This document shows, one piece after another, positions 8,751 to 17,514 of a stretch of DNA of 64,000 nucleotides. The first letter of the stretch is position 1; the number at the start of each line of letters is the position of its first letter. A model generated the notes under the pieces. It was not told the origin of the DNA. It ran no database searches and saw nothing but the letters and a program-made list of their open reading frames with translations. Origin of the DNA: Herpetosiphon aurantiacus DSM 785 (GTDB taxonomy: Bacteria; Chloroflexota; Chloroflexia; Chloroflexales; Herpetosiphonaceae); NCBI GenBank assembly GCA_000018565.1, contig CP000875.1, forward strand, positions 3,177,199-3,241,198, in the 5' to 3' direction. The position numbers were made by a program, and so were the translations under genes.

Positions 8751-8787
8751 CTAAAACCACAAATGACTCGATTGTACGAGCCATTTG
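8751..8787 (-). terminator. Terminator-like hairpin downstream of the oxidoreductase gene
   Basis: On the minus strand CAAATGGCTCG pairs with CGAGTCATTTG, followed by TGGTTTTAG. It lies about 65 bases after the stop of the oxidoreductase gene. The tail TTTGTGGTTTTAG is shared with the three sRNA-like elements at 4.6, 37.2 and 53.7 kb, but the upstream part is not. Confidence 0.6.
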
Positions 8788-8853
8788 CGGGCGGGCAAAC
8801 TGCATATTTCAGAACATATGTTTTATATTCGATGATATTTGCTGATCATGCGG

Positions 8854-9543
8854 TTACTCGAAAAAGGCTCGCACTTGTTCATTGGCAGCAAAGCGATATT
8901 CTGCAATCCGCGTTTGGTCGGCGGCAGCAAGAGCTGCCTGCAAGCGCGGCACGTCGAGGTCGGCAATATACGCCGGGGTTCCTGGCTGCTGCCGCCACGA
9001 ATCGGCCAAACTCCCAGCATCGACTGGATCAAACCCAAGTTCATCGACTAGTCCCAGCACTGTTGCTCGCGCTGCTGGAGAATCGCCAGCAACCGAAAGC
9101 GCAATTCGATCTGAGGCCGCTTTTGGGCGACCTTTTTCACGCAGGCTTTGGGCAGTAATATTGTTAAAAGCCTTAACCACTGGACGGCCTAAATGCTCAG
9201 CAACCCAGACACTCTCAATTTGCCCATCCTCGATAGCAGCGATTTGTCCATCACGCACAGGATAATAATTGCCAGTATCGACAACCACCACAGTTTCTGA
9301 GACTCCAGCAAAGAGATCCTTGGGCAAATCCAGCACTGCTCGCTGGGGAATCGTAATAATGACGACTTCGCCACTACGGGCTGCCTCAGCAACCGTAACG
9401 GCCTGAAAACCACCTGCTTCGGCCAACTCACGAATACTTTCCGGCCCGCGTGAATTGGCAATCACCACTTGGTGACCACGTGCGGTCAGCTGTGCTGCAA
9501 GAGTTCCGCCAATCTGACCAGCCCCAATAATTCCGATCTTCAT
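8854..9543 (-). CDS. F420-dependent NADP oxidoreductase-family protein (NADPH-dependent F420 reductase-like)
   Basis: A 229-residue Rossmann-fold protein. The N-terminal dinucleotide site MKIGIIGAGQIGGTLA is followed by VVIANSRGPES at the second strand, whose N-S-R resembles NADP-binding members. Further motifs are VIITIPQRAV and VKAFNNITAQSL, typical of the family (Pfam F420_oxidored). Family members exchange hydride between NADP and F420 or reduce other substrates; the true substrate is uncertain. The ATG at 9543 is preferred over an upstream ATG because GAGGAG lies just before it. It is a single gene ended by the 8751-8787 hairpin. Confidence 0.82.
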   Translation of the reverse strand: MKIGIIGAGQIGGTLAAQLTARGHQVVIANSRGPESIRELAEAGGFQAVTVAEAARSGEVVIITIPQRAVLDLPKDLFAGVSETVVVVDTGNYYPVRDGQIAAIEDGQIESVWVAEHLGRPVVKAFNNITAQSLREKGRPKAASDRIALSVAGDSPAARATVLGLVDELGFDPVDAGSLADSWRQQPGTPAYIADLDVPRLQAALAAADQTRIAEYRFAANEQVRAFFE

Positions 9544-9654
9544 ACAGCTCCTCATAGCTGCGCAACCACTCAACGGCGGCGCAATCTAGTTACAAAAAAA
9601 GCATACCACGCATCAATTGCCTGTGCCGATTATCACATTACTTTTAACAAATAC

Positions 9655-9683
9655 TTGACAAATTCATTAAATTTCTATAAAAT
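9655..9683 (+). promoter_or_regulatory. Near-consensus sigma70-type promoter of the chitinase gene
   Basis: TTGACA (9655-9660), a 17-base spacer and TAAAAT (9678-9683). The start of transcription would be near 9690, leaving a leader of about 65 bases with GGAGGA at 9745-9750 before the ATG at 9756. Confidence 0.8.
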
Positions 9684-9755
9684 CTTTATAATTTCAATGA
9701 AATAAGTAAGGTTCAAGTCCATAGGCCAAGAAGTGACAATCAATGGAGGAATGTC

Positions 9756-12470
9756 ATGAATGTTGCGTACCGAAGGACGGCCAAGCTCCGAGGAGCATTT
9801 TCGCTAACGATCACCCTCGCGCTCCTGGCGGGCATGTTGCTAACACGCGGCACACCAACGCAAGCGGCAGGCAATGCAGACTGTCGGCCTGATGGGATGG
9901 CTCCAACCGCTGGAGTCGATACGCCCTACTGTGCAATCTACGATACTGCTGGCCGCGAGAAAATGGGCAGCGATCATCCCCGTCGGATCATCGGTTATTT
10001 TCCCAGTTGGCGTACTGGCACCAATGGACAGCCAGCCTACCTCGTCAACAACATTCCTTGGAATAAAATCACCCACATCAACTACGCTTTTGCCCACATT
10101 CAAAATAGCCGCATCTCAGTGGGCAGCAACACCGCCACCAATCCCTCAATTGGCATGACTTGGCCAGGTGTAGCGGGCGCTGAAATGGACCCAGCCCTAC
10201 CTTATAAAGGCCACTTCAACCTTTTGACCCAATACAAACGCCAAAATCCTAATGTCAAAACCTTGATTTCGGTTGGGGGTTGGGCGGAAACTGGTGGCTA
10301 TTTTGGCGATAACGGCGATCGGATTAGCGATGGCGGCTTTTTCAGCCTAACCGTTAATGCCGACAATAGCGTCAATACAGCTGGCATCAATACCTTTGCC
10401 GATTCAGTTGTCGGCTTCTTGCGCAGCTACAATTTCAATGGGGTCGATATCGATTATGAATATCCAACCTCAATGAAAGACGCAGGCCATCCACTCGATT
10501 GGGTATATGCTAACCCTCGCCGCGCTAGCCTGATGAAAGGCTATGTGGTGTTGATGAAAACCCTGCGCGAGAAACTTGATGTTGCAGGGGCCGCCGATGG
10601 CAAATATTACATGCTCACAATTGCCTCGCCCTCATCAGGCTACTTGCTGCGCGGCATGGAAACCTATCAAGTAACTCAATATCTCGATTATGTCAATGTT
10701 ATGTCATATGACTTACATGGCGCTTGGAATGAGTATGTTGGGCCAAATGCTGCGCTCTATGATGATGGCACAGACGCTGAATTAGCGGCGGCTGGGGTCT
10801 ACACCACCGCGCAATATGGTGGGATTGGCTATCTCAACACCGACTGGTCGTATCACTACTTCCGTGGCAGCATGCCCGCTGGCCGGATCAACATCGGCGT
10901 GCCGTACTACACCCGTGGCTTTAAAAATGTCACCGGTGGTACAAATGGTTTGTGGGGCAAAGCAGTTGGCTCAAATTGTCCAATTGGCTTGACCAAGTGT
11001 GGCGATGGTGCACGTGGCATCGACAATATTTGGCACGATATTGAAAATGGCCAAGAAGTCGGGGCTGGCGCAAACCCAATGTGGCACGCCAAAAACCTCG
11101 AACAAGGCCTTGCTGGCAGTTATATCAGTCAATTTGGCTTGAATCCAGCCACCGACCCCGAAGATCGCTTAACTGGTACGTATGTCCGCCATTACAGCAG
11201 TTCACTGGTTGCTCCATGGCTTTGGAATAGCCAAAAACGCGTGTTTATCTCAACTGAAGATGAGCAATCGTTGGGAGCCAAAGCTGATTATGTGGTCAAC
11301 AAAGGCTTAGGCGGGATTATGTTCTGGGAGCTTTCGGGCGACTACGACTGGCACGCCGACCGCAACAATGGCCAAGGCGAATATTTCATGGGCGATACCA
11401 TGACCAGTTTGCTCTACGACAAGTTCCGTAATGCCCCAGCCTATGGAGCCAATAAATCAAACCGTACATTGCCCAGCAACTTACTCGATATCAAGGTTGA
11501 TTTCACCAACTGGCCAATTGGCGATAACAATTATCCAATCAGCCCCAAAATGGTGATTACCAACAACTCAAATGTGACCATCCCAGGTGGGGCAACCTTT
11601 GAATTCGATTATGGTACGTCAGCGCCCAACAATGCCAAGGATCAATCGGGCTTCGGATTTACCGTCACCAGCAGCGGCCACACTGGCAATAACGTCGGTG
11701 GCTTGCGTGGCGATTTCAACCATATTCAATTCAAATTCCCGGGCTGGCAAAGCTTAGCTCCTGGCGCAAGCGTAACGATAGATTTCGTCTACTACTTGCC
11801 AATGAGCACTCCATCCAACTGGACGGTCAACTTTGGCGGCACGACCTATGGCTTGGTTAGCGATTACCCACGCGGCAACGTGGTCGTTCCAACGCCAACC
11901 GTGGGCAACCCAACCAATACTGCGGTTCCGCCAACCAACACGCCACGACCAACCAACACTCCGGTTGGCCCAACCTCGACCCCAACCCGCACGCCGATCG
12001 CGACTGCCACCAACACGCCTGCGCCAAGTGCCACCCCAACCCAACCAGGCACGTGTACTGCGCCAGCGTGGGAAAGCAACAAAATCTACGTTCGTGGTGA
12101 TGTTGTTTCATACAACAACCATCATTGGTTTGCTCAATGGTGGACACAAAATGAAACACCTGGTAATGCCCAAGTTTGGCTTGATCAAGGCCTTTGTGGC
12201 GGTGGCAACCCAACCAACACACCAGTGGTTCCAGCAACCAGCACACCACGGCCAACCAACACACCAGTGGTTCCACCGACCAATACGCCAGTTCAACCAA
12301 GCGCAACGCCAACCAATACGACTGGAGTGCAACCATGGGCAGCCTATGTTAGCTATGCTGCTGGCGCAAAAGTCAGCTATAACGGCGTAACCTACACCTG
12401 TCTGCAACCACATACCTCATTGCCAGGCTGGGAGCCAAGCAATGTTCCAGCGCTCTGGCGAGCCAACTAA
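9756..12470 (+). CDS. Secreted modular GH18 chitinase with chitin-binding modules
   Basis: A 904-residue exported endo/exo-chitinase. Order of parts: signal peptide (to about residue 38, ending near TPTQAAG), then the GH18 barrel (about 75-555). The barrel carries the active-site motif FNGVDIDYEYP; E235 is the proton donor, and YVNVMSYDLHG is the conserved Met-Tyr-Asp strand. Then come a beta-sandwich module (about 570-705), a Pro/Thr linker, a CBM5/12-type module (about 767-815; AWESNKIYVRGDVVSYN), a second linker and a shorter CBM5/12-like module (about 857-904; YAAGAKVSYNGVTYTC). The linkers are PTNTP-type repeats. It probably degrades chitin of prey or detritus outside the cell, consistent with a predatory or saprophytic lifestyle. 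It is monocistronic, between its own promoter and a terminator. Confidence 0.93.
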   Translation: MNVAYRRTAKLRGAFSLTITLALLAGMLLTRGTPTQAAGNADCRPDGMAPTAGVDTPYCAIYDTAGREKMGSDHPRRIIGYFPSWRTGTNGQPAYLVNNIPWNKITHINYAFAHIQNSRISVGSNTATNPSIGMTWPGVAGAEMDPALPYKGHFNLLTQYKRQNPNVKTLISVGGWAETGGYFGDNGDRISDGGFFSLTVNADNSVNTAGINTFADSVVGFLRSYNFNGVDIDYEYPTSMKDAGHPLDWVYANPRRASLMKGYVVLMKTLREKLDVAGAADGKYYMLTIASPSSGYLLRGMETYQVTQYLDYVNVMSYDLHGAWNEYVGPNAALYDDGTDAELAAAGVYTTAQYGGIGYLNTDWSYHYFRGSMPAGRINIGVPYYTRGFKNVTGGTNGLWGKAVGSNCPIGLTKCGDGARGIDNIWHDIENGQEVGAGANPMWHAKNLEQGLAGSYISQFGLNPATDPEDRLTGTYVRHYSSSLVAPWLWNSQKRVFISTEDEQSLGAKADYVVNKGLGGIMFWELSGDYDWHADRNNGQGEYFMGDTMTSLLYDKFRNAPAYGANKSNRTLPSNLLDIKVDFTNWPIGDNNYPISPKMVITNNSNVTIPGGATFEFDYGTSAPNNAKDQSGFGFTVTSSGHTGNNVGGLRGDFNHIQFKFPGWQSLAPGASVTIDFVYYLPMSTPSNWTVNFGGTTYGLVSDYPRGNVVVPTPTVGNPTNTAVPPTNTPRPTNTPVGPTSTPTRTPIATATNTPAPSATPTQPGTCTAPAWESNKIYVRGDVVSYNNHHWFAQWWTQNETPGNAQVWLDQGLCGGGNPTNTPVVPATSTPRPTNTPVVPPTNTPVQPSATPTNTTGVQPWAAYVSYAAGAKVSYNGVTYTCLQPHTSLPGWEPSNVPALWRAN

Positions 12471-12487
12471 GTTTCGCCATTGTTCAA

Positions 12488-12536
12488 CCACTCCCCACCT
12501 GCGATCTAGGCCATCGCAAGTGGGGAGTGGCTTTTT
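12488..12536 (+). terminator. Terminator of the chitinase gene
   Basis: CCACTCCCCAC (12488-12498) pairs with 12520-12530, with further pairing inside, followed by CTTTTT. It begins 17 bases after the chitinase stop codon. Confidence 0.85.
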
Positions 12537-12542
12537 AGCATC

Positions 12543-12580
12543 AAAAAAACCACTCCCGCGCTAGGCCTTCGCGAGAGTGG
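12543..12580 (-). terminator. Terminator of the anti-sigma gene (minus strand)
   Basis: On the minus strand a GC-rich hairpin (CCACTC pairing with GAGTGG at 12550-12555 and 12575-12580, extended by CGCG) is followed by seven T. Together with the chitinase terminator it forms a back-to-back pair between convergent genes. Confidence 0.8.
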
Positions 12581-12610
12581 TTTGCTGCTGTGTCAAACGA
12601 TAGCGTTAAT

Positions 12611-14140
12611 CTAGTTTGGCCGAATCGTTGGAGTTGCCGTCGAATGGCTTGGCGGCGGAACGAAAGGCGTACTGGTTGGCGTTGAAGTGCCTGGCCATGG
12701 AGTCGCCGTCGAATTACTTGGCGGTGGAGTCCGCGTTGGCAACGGCGTAACCGTCGTTATATGTGGTGTGCGGGTTGGCAACGGCGTTGGTGTTGAATGG
12801 CTTGGCGGTGGTGTTGCACACACCGGATTATTGCATGGGCTTGGCGTTGCTGGTGGTGGAATAGTTGGTTCCACCGGATTACATGGGTAGCCATTTGGCA
12901 CACAGGTTGGGGTTGGTGGCAACGCCGTTGGCAATGGTTCGCCCGTTGGTGGTGGCGTTGGGCACCCAACCGTGCCACATGGGAATGGCGTTGCAGTTGG
13001 CTCAAATGGCGGTAGCGTTGGCTTTGGCGTTTCGCATACCGTGCTATTGCATGGATTTGGCGTGCGCGTTGGTGGTGGCGTTGGGCACACAACCGCATTA
13101 CATGGCCGTGGCGTGTTGGTTGGCACTGATGGCTGGGTTGGCACTGGGGTTGGGTATGGCGCTACCACGGTTGGCTCTGGAATAAGCGGCGTAGCCGTTG
13201 GCCAAGTTGGGTTACATGGATTAGTCGTGCTTGGCACACAGGTTGGCACAGCCGTTGGTGGCCCTTGGGTTGGCACGCGGGTTGGTGGCACGCTTGGTCC
13301 ACAATTGCCAGTGCTATTTGGCACACAGGTTGGCACAGCCGTTGGTGGCCCTTGGGTTGGCACGCGGGTTGGTGGTACACTTGGTCCACAATTGCCAGTG
13401 CTATTTGGCACACAGGTTGGCGGCACTTGGGTTGGCACGCGGGTTGGCGGCACGCTTGGCCCACATGGATTGGTTGTGCTTGGCACACAGGTTGGTCGTG
13501 GGGTTGCCGTAATACTTGGATTACAAGGATTGTTGGCTGATCCTGGTTCACAGGTTGGTCGTGGGGTTGGCGGTACACTTGGATCACACGCATTGGTTGT
13601 GCTTGGCACACAGGTTGGCGGCACTTGGGTCGCCACACGGGTTGGCGGCACACTCGGATCACAATTATTAGTCGAACCTGGAATACAGGTTGGCCGTGGG
13701 GTTGGTGGCACACTCGGATCGCACGGATTGGTCGTGCTTGGTTCACACGTTGGGCGCACGGTGGCCGCCTGAGTTGGCTGAGGTGTCCGCGTAGTTAATG
13801 CCGCTACTTCGCCATTATTGCCTGTCTCGACGGGCTTGACCGCCCAAACTCCTCCGGCAACCAACAGCAGCAGGCCCAAGGCAAAAGACCACATAACCAT
13901 GGTTTTTGATCGAATCATCGTGGTTACTCCAAGTTTGGCACGGATAGACCGCACCTGTTCGGTCGTAAGTTGCAGCGTGGCGATTGGCAACTGTTCCAAC
14001 AACTGACTGGTTGTTTGTTGCCGCAGCAACACCTGACGACAAGTAGCACATTCAGCAACGTGAGTATTCACCAATTGCCATTCATCCTCAGTCAGATGTT
14101 GCCAATCGCTGAGGAGCGGCTGAAGATCATGACACTTCAT
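12611..14140 (-). CDS. Membrane anti-sigma factor with long Cys/Pro/Thr repeat ectodomain
   Basis: Predicted anti-sigma factor of 509 residues. The cytoplasmic N-terminus carries a zinc-type ZAS motif (H27, C31, C34 in HVAECATC; C3 may be the fourth ligand). One membrane segment follows (about 82-100, MWSFALGLLLLVAGGVWAV). The outer 400 residues are Pro/Thr-rich repeats with regularly spaced cysteine pairs (PTCVPSTTNPC, GPSVPPTRVPTQ), which is unusual for this family. Two units are near-identical at DNA level (87-base period near 13231-13404). The start is taken at 14140 (MKCHDLQ) with GAGGAGGAA upstream; it overlaps the end of the sigma gene by 14 bases, implying translational coupling. It probably holds the ECF factor inactive until an envelope signal arrives. 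Confidence 0.85.
   Translation of the reverse strand: MKCHDLQPLLSDWQHLTEDEWQLVNTHVAECATCRQVLLRQQTTSQLLEQLPIATLQLTTEQVRSIRAKLGVTTMIRSKTMVMWSFALGLLLLVAGGVWAVKPVETGNNGEVAALTTRTPQPTQAATVRPTCEPSTTNPCDPSVPPTPRPTCIPGSTNNCDPSVPPTRVATQVPPTCVPSTTNACDPSVPPTPRPTCEPGSANNPCNPSITATPRPTCVPSTTNPCGPSVPPTRVPTQVPPTCVPNSTGNCGPSVPPTRVPTQGPPTAVPTCVPNSTGNCGPSVPPTRVPTQGPPTAVPTCVPSTTNPCNPTWPTATPLIPEPTVVAPYPTPVPTQPSVPTNTPRPCNAVVCPTPPPTRTPNPCNSTVCETPKPTLPPFEPTATPFPCGTVGCPTPPPTGEPLPTALPPTPTCVPNGYPCNPVEPTIPPPATPSPCNNPVCATPPPSHSTPTPLPTRTPHITTVTPLPTRTPPPSNSTATPWPGTSTPTSTPFVPPPSHSTATPTIRPN
13231..13404. repeat. 87-bp tandem duplication inside the anti-sigma ectodomain
   Basis: Two consecutive, almost identical 87-base units (starting 13231 and 13318) encode 29-residue Cys/Pro/Thr repeats. 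The unit length is a multiple of three, so copy number can change without breaking the frame. More diverged relatives of the unit fill the surrounding coding region. Confidence 0.85.
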
Positions 14141-14660
14141 GGCCACGTTCCTCCTCGTATAAATTCCGAAAACGATCACGGGCCCGTGATAATCGTTTGC
14201 GGACTGCGCCTAATTCTTCACCATTTAATTTGGCGACTTCGGCTGGGCTACAACCAGCGTAGTGCACCATCAACAGAACTTCAGCATCTTGCGGCTTGAG
14301 TTTGGCTAAGCAGCCACGAATTGCTTGGGTTGTTTCGACATGCTGATCAAAATTGTTGGTTTCTGGTTGCCAGCTGCGCATAAACCAACTCCAACGCCGC
14401 TGCCGACGCAGATGATCTAATGCAAGGTTGCTGGCGATCCGAAAGAGCCAAGCTTGGGGAATAGCAGGCAAGAGCGTTGGGTCAAGCACCTTCATCGCGC
14501 GGAGGAAGGTTTCTTGTACCAAATCGGCTGCTTGTTCCGGCTGCCCCACAATTCGCGTCAGGTAGCGAAACATGGCATCGTGATGGTCATCAAACCATTG
14601 GCTAATTACTTGCGTAACTGCCGTCTCACGTTCAGTTGTATGTACATATGGAATAATCAT
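14127..14660 (-). CDS. ECF-type RNA polymerase sigma factor
   Basis: Sigma-70 family ECF factor of about 177 residues. Region 2 is visible as AMFRYLTRIVGQPEQAADLVQETFLRAMK and AWLFRIASNLALDHLRRQRR. Region 4 is AIRGCLAKLKPQDAEVLLMVHYAGCSPAEVAKL followed by VRKRLSRARDRFRNL. The partner anti-sigma gene overlaps its end, the classic arrangement. The longer frame starts at 14696 without a ribosome site; the ATG at 14660 has GGGGCAAG upstream and leaves the full domain, so it is preferred. It should direct transcription of an envelope- or secretion-related regulon, but its target promoters are not identified here. Confidence 0.9.
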   Translation of the reverse strand: MIIPYVHTTERETAVTQVISQWFDDHHDAMFRYLTRIVGQPEQAADLVQETFLRAMKVLDPTLLPAIPQAWLFRIASNLALDHLRRQRRWSWFMRSWQPETNNFDQHVETTQAIRGCLAKLKPQDAEVLLMVHYAGCSPAEVAKLNGEELGAVRKRLSRARDRFRNLYEEERGHEVS

Positions 14661-14845
14661 AGGCTGCTTGCCCCGGCCGTAGCATGCTGTCTGCAATTAA
14701 TGACGAACAGCCTGCCCAAAAGTGGACAGGCTTGATCAAAATTGACTAAAATCACCATCGGTATCGTTTTCGCAAACTTTTTCGTAAGGTTGAAGCCCTA
14801 GATTGACGCTAGCAAGCGATTATAGTACTGAGGTCATAGCCCCGA

Positions 14846-15304
14846 ATGAGTGACTTGAAGTTGTTTACCCATGATTATCGGCCAACCTTGTGGCATAAAT
14901 TGAACCAAACCCAGCCAATTGTAGCGATTTTCTTTCGAAATTTAGCCTGCACGATGTGCCAAGGAATGCTGCGTGTCCTCGAAGGCTACCAAGAGCAATT
15001 TCGCCAATTTCAGGCTCAGCCAGTAGTTTTAGCCAAAACCAACCCCGCCAGTTTGGCAGGCTTTATTCAACATTTCCGCCCACAATATCCCATGCTCAGC
15101 GACCCATCAGGCGATGTTTTTCGCGCTTATAGCAACGCCAGCGAACAACTTGAATTTCAAGGCGGGATTTTGGTCTTACCACCACGCTCAATCACCGCTG
15201 TCTTTCGATTTGTGCCCCAAGGTCTTGAGCAGCAAGTACCAATCAACGAGCTTTTGGAATGCATCAAGACCCTGAATTACTATCGTTCAAGTATCACGGC
15301 CTAG
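14846..15304 (+). CDS. Peroxiredoxin-like (AhpC/TSA-family) thioredoxin-fold protein
   Basis: A 152-residue thioredoxin-fold protein of the AhpC/TSA_2 or SelL type. The strand IVAIFFRNLACTMCQGML carries a CxxC pair (C35, C38) at the active-site position. YPMLSDPSGDVFRAYS matches the conserved peroxiredoxin segment after the first half, and the end GGILVLPPRS fits the cis-Pro region. It probably reduces a peroxide or acts as a disulfide reductase; the partner is unknown. There is no strong ribosome site right before the ATG. The last 18 bases overlap the convergent regulator gene. Confidence 0.78.
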   Translation: MSDLKLFTHDYRPTLWHKLNQTQPIVAIFFRNLACTMCQGMLRVLEGYQEQFRQFQAQPVVLAKTNPASLAGFIQHFRPQYPMLSDPSGDVFRAYSNASEQLEFQGGILVLPPRSITAVFRFVPQGLEQQVPINELLECIKTLNYYRSSITA

Positions 15305-16024
15305 CAAATGGCGATATTGGCGAGGGGTCAGACCCGTAATCAGCCGAAATTGGCGTGAAAAAGCACTATGATCAGCATAGCCACAGGTGGCCGCAATCGC
15401 TGCAATCGAGCGATTGCCCGCCAGCAGCTTGATACTGGCATCAATTCGGGTTTTAATCAGCAATTGCTTGGGGGTTAATTCAAAAATCTGTTGAATTGCC
15501 CGTTCATATTGGCTCAACGAAAGCTGGGCAATGGTTGCCAATTGTTGAATTGTGGCAATTTCAGCAAAATGCTCGGTTAAATATTCGACTGAGCTAGCCA
15601 CGCGCCGCCATGTTGGGGCATTGCGATTGGGGCTGCGCAAATCGCGCGAAATACCAACCAAGCCCGTAACAACGCCGTTACGGTCGCGCAACGGGCGCTT
15701 GTGAGTCACACACCAACCTATCCGCAAATCAGGGTAAATATGCACTTCCAAACGATGATTCAGCGCAACTCCAGAGCGAATCACCTGCTGATCTTGGCTG
15801 GCATAGCTGGCCCCCAACTCCAATGGAAACACTTCTTCGGGCAAACGCCCAATTAATTCTTGCTTGCTACGACAACCACAACGCACCCGCAAGGTTTCAT
15901 TAACTACCTGATACCGCCCCGCATGATCCTTGCAAAAAAACACCACATCAGGCAAAAGATCAAACAACGACACAAGTTGGCTCACATCTGGATATTCAAT
16001 TGTGCAAAAATCCGCATGCTGCAT
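15287..16024 (-). CDS. PAS-domain AraC-family transcriptional regulator
   Basis: A 245-residue regulator. The N-terminal PAS sensor (about 15-130; FDLLPDVVFFCKDHAGRYQVVNE, GLVGISRDLR) is joined to a C-terminal AraC double helix-turn-helix (about 140-242; IQQLATIAQLSLSQYERAIQ, IAAIAATCGYADHSAFSRQF, GLTPRQYRHLL). It is transcribed away from the hydroxyproline operon that begins 560 bases to the right, so it is the obvious candidate local activator. That link is inference from position only. The ligand of the PAS domain is unknown. Confidence 0.88.
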   Translation of the reverse strand: MQHADFCTIEYPDVSQLVSLFDLLPDVVFFCKDHAGRYQVVNETLRVRCGCRSKQELIGRLPEEVFPLELGASYASQDQQVIRSGVALNHRLEVHIYPDLRIGWCVTHKRPLRDRNGVVTGLVGISRDLRSPNRNAPTWRRVASSVEYLTEHFAEIATIQQLATIAQLSLSQYERAIQQIFELTPKQLLIKTRIDASIKLLAGNRSIAAIAATCGYADHSAFSRQFRLITGLTPRQYRHLLGRDT

Positions 16025-16584
16025 AGCCTAATTGTACAAGACAAATCACCCCAAACGCGCTATTGTAGTGGTCAGTGGCTACGAATCAGGGGCCAGGCAA
16101 TTTTTAACGCAGAGGCGCAGAGGGATAGGCTTCAGGCTATTGGCTATCGGAACATACAATGGCATTTCAACAAATAGCCTAGTCAAAGAAGCGTAACCAC
16201 ATTCCACAGCCTAAATATTAGGGGTGCAGGGGATGAAAACCCCTGCGTTTCCCGCCTTGAGGCGGGACGGAAGGGTGGTGACCACCAATGATTCTGCTAT
16301 CTCAATGATTATAGCAAAGAAGCGTAACCACATTCCACAGCCTAAATATTTAGGGGTGCAGGGGATGAAAACCCCTGCGTTTCCCGCCTTGAGGCGGGAC
16401 GGAAGGGTGGCGACCACCAAAAATGCTGCTGTCTCAATGATTATGGCAAAGAAGCGTAACCACATTCCACAGCCTAAATATTTAGGGGTGCAGGGGATGA
16501 AAACCCCTGCGTTTCCCGCCTTGAGGCGGGACGGAAGGGTGGCGAACTACGAGTTACGTTAAATCATGTTAATAAGGAGCACCA
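16025..16584. other. Intergenic region with repeats before the hydroxyproline operon
   Basis: Holds a common dispersed motif (AACGCAGAGGCGCAGAGG, 16105-16124) and three tandem copies of a double-hairpin repeat (16184-16545). About 40 bases remain between the last copy and the operon's AAGGAG ribosome site. No recognisable promoter was seen, so it may lie in or between the repeats. The long frame running through the repeats is not considered a gene. Confidence 0.6.
16184..16545. repeat. Three tandem copies of a ~131-bp double-hairpin repeat
   Basis: Copies start at 16184, 16315 and 16447 (periods 131 and 132; the third is shorter). Each contains hairpin 1, GCAGGGG pairing with CCCCTGC around ATGAAAA, then hairpin 2, CCCGCC-TTGA-GGCGGG, then ACGGAAGGGTGG. 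Two solitary relatives occur at 40781 and 41171, so this is a dispersed family in this genome. The near-identity of the tandem copies indicates recent duplication. Confidence 0.9.
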
Positions 16585-17514
16585 ATGCGCCTTGCTATTG
16601 TCGATTCGCATACTGCTGGCGAACCAACCCGCATCGTGATTGCTGGTGGCCCCGATCTTGGCGGCGGAACCGTTGCCCAACAACGCGACGTACTGACCCA
16701 ACACCACGATTGGCTGCGCTCGGCGGTCGTCAACGAACCACGCGGCTCAGATGTGTTGGTTGGGGCGCTGTTATGCCCGCCAAGCGATCAACGTTGCTGC
16801 ACTGGGGTGATCTTCTTTAATAATGTTGGCTATTTGGGCATGTGCGGCCATGGCACAATCGGCTTAGTCGCAACCCTCGCCCATCTTGGCAACATTGAGG
16901 TTGGCGAGCATCTGATTGAAACGCCCGTTGGGATTGTTAGTGCTACGTTGCATGCTGACGGCCAAGCAACGATCGAAAATGTGCCAAGCTATCGTTATCG
17001 CGCCAACGTTCCAGTCGATCTGCCAAATCATGGTCGAATTCATGGTGATATTGCTTGGGGCGGCAATTGGTTTTTCTTGGTCAACGATCATGGCCAAGAT
17101 TTGCAATTGGCCAATGTTGAGCAACTAACTGCATTTAGCTGGCAGATTCGCCAAGCGCTCGAAGCCGCAGGCATCACTGGCGCAGACAATGGGCTGATTG
17201 ATCATATTGAATTATTCGGGGCCGCCGCCGAGGGAGCCAACAGCCGTAGTTTTGTGCTCTGCCCAGGCAAGGCCTACGACCGTTCGCCCTGTGGCACAGG
17301 TACAAGTGCCAAATTGGCCTGCCTCGCCGCCGATGGCAAATTAGCACCCAACACGCCTTGGGTCCAAGAAAGTATCATCGGCAGTCGCTTTCAAGCCGAA
17401 TATCACCACCATGAACAGGCGATTATTCCCAAAATTACGGGATCAGCCTTTGTCACGCTCGAAGGCCAGTTGATTTTGCACGAAGCCGATCCATTTCGCT
17501 GGGGTATTCAATGA
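16585..17514 (+). CDS. 4-hydroxyproline 2-epimerase (proline racemase family)
   Basis: A 309-residue cytoplasmic, cofactor-independent epimerase. Both catalytic cysteines are present, C87 in GMCGHGTIG and C236 in [12 protein letters not shown]. This argues for an epimerase/racemase rather than the Thr/Cys dehydratase variant. Proline racemase and hydroxyproline epimerase share these residues. The downstream D-hydroxyproline dehydrogenase, deaminase and semialdehyde dehydrogenase genes make trans-4-hydroxy-L-proline to cis-4-hydroxy-D-proline the likely reaction, the first step of the pathway. AAGGAG precedes the ATG. It is the first gene of a six-gene operon; its TGA overlaps the next ATG by four bases. 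Confidence 0.9.
   Translation: MRLAIVDSHTAGEPTRIVIAGGPDLGGGTVAQQRDVLTQHHDWLRSAVVNEPRGSDVLVGALLCPPSDQRCCTGVIFFNNVGYLGMCGHGTIGLVATLAHLGNIEVGEHLIETPVGIVSATLHADGQATIENVPSYRYRANVPVDLPNHGRIHGDIAWGGNWFFLVNDHGQDLQLANVEQLTAFSWQIRQALEAAGITGADNGLIDHIELFGAAAEGANSRSFVLCPGKAYDRSPCGTGTSAKLACLAADGKLAPNTPWVQESIIGSRFQAEYHHHEQAIIPKITGSAFVTLEGQLILHEADPFRWGIQ

Noticed and set aside
12687-13772. Long plus-strand frames opposite the anti-sigma gene
   Set aside because: They are mirror images of the Pro/Thr repeat coding region and show low-complexity Val/Gly/Thr or Trp/His repeats without ribosome sites.
16224-16562. Plus-strand frame through the tandem double-hairpin repeat
   Set aside because: The peptide is simply the translated repeat three times over; no ribosome site or family match.
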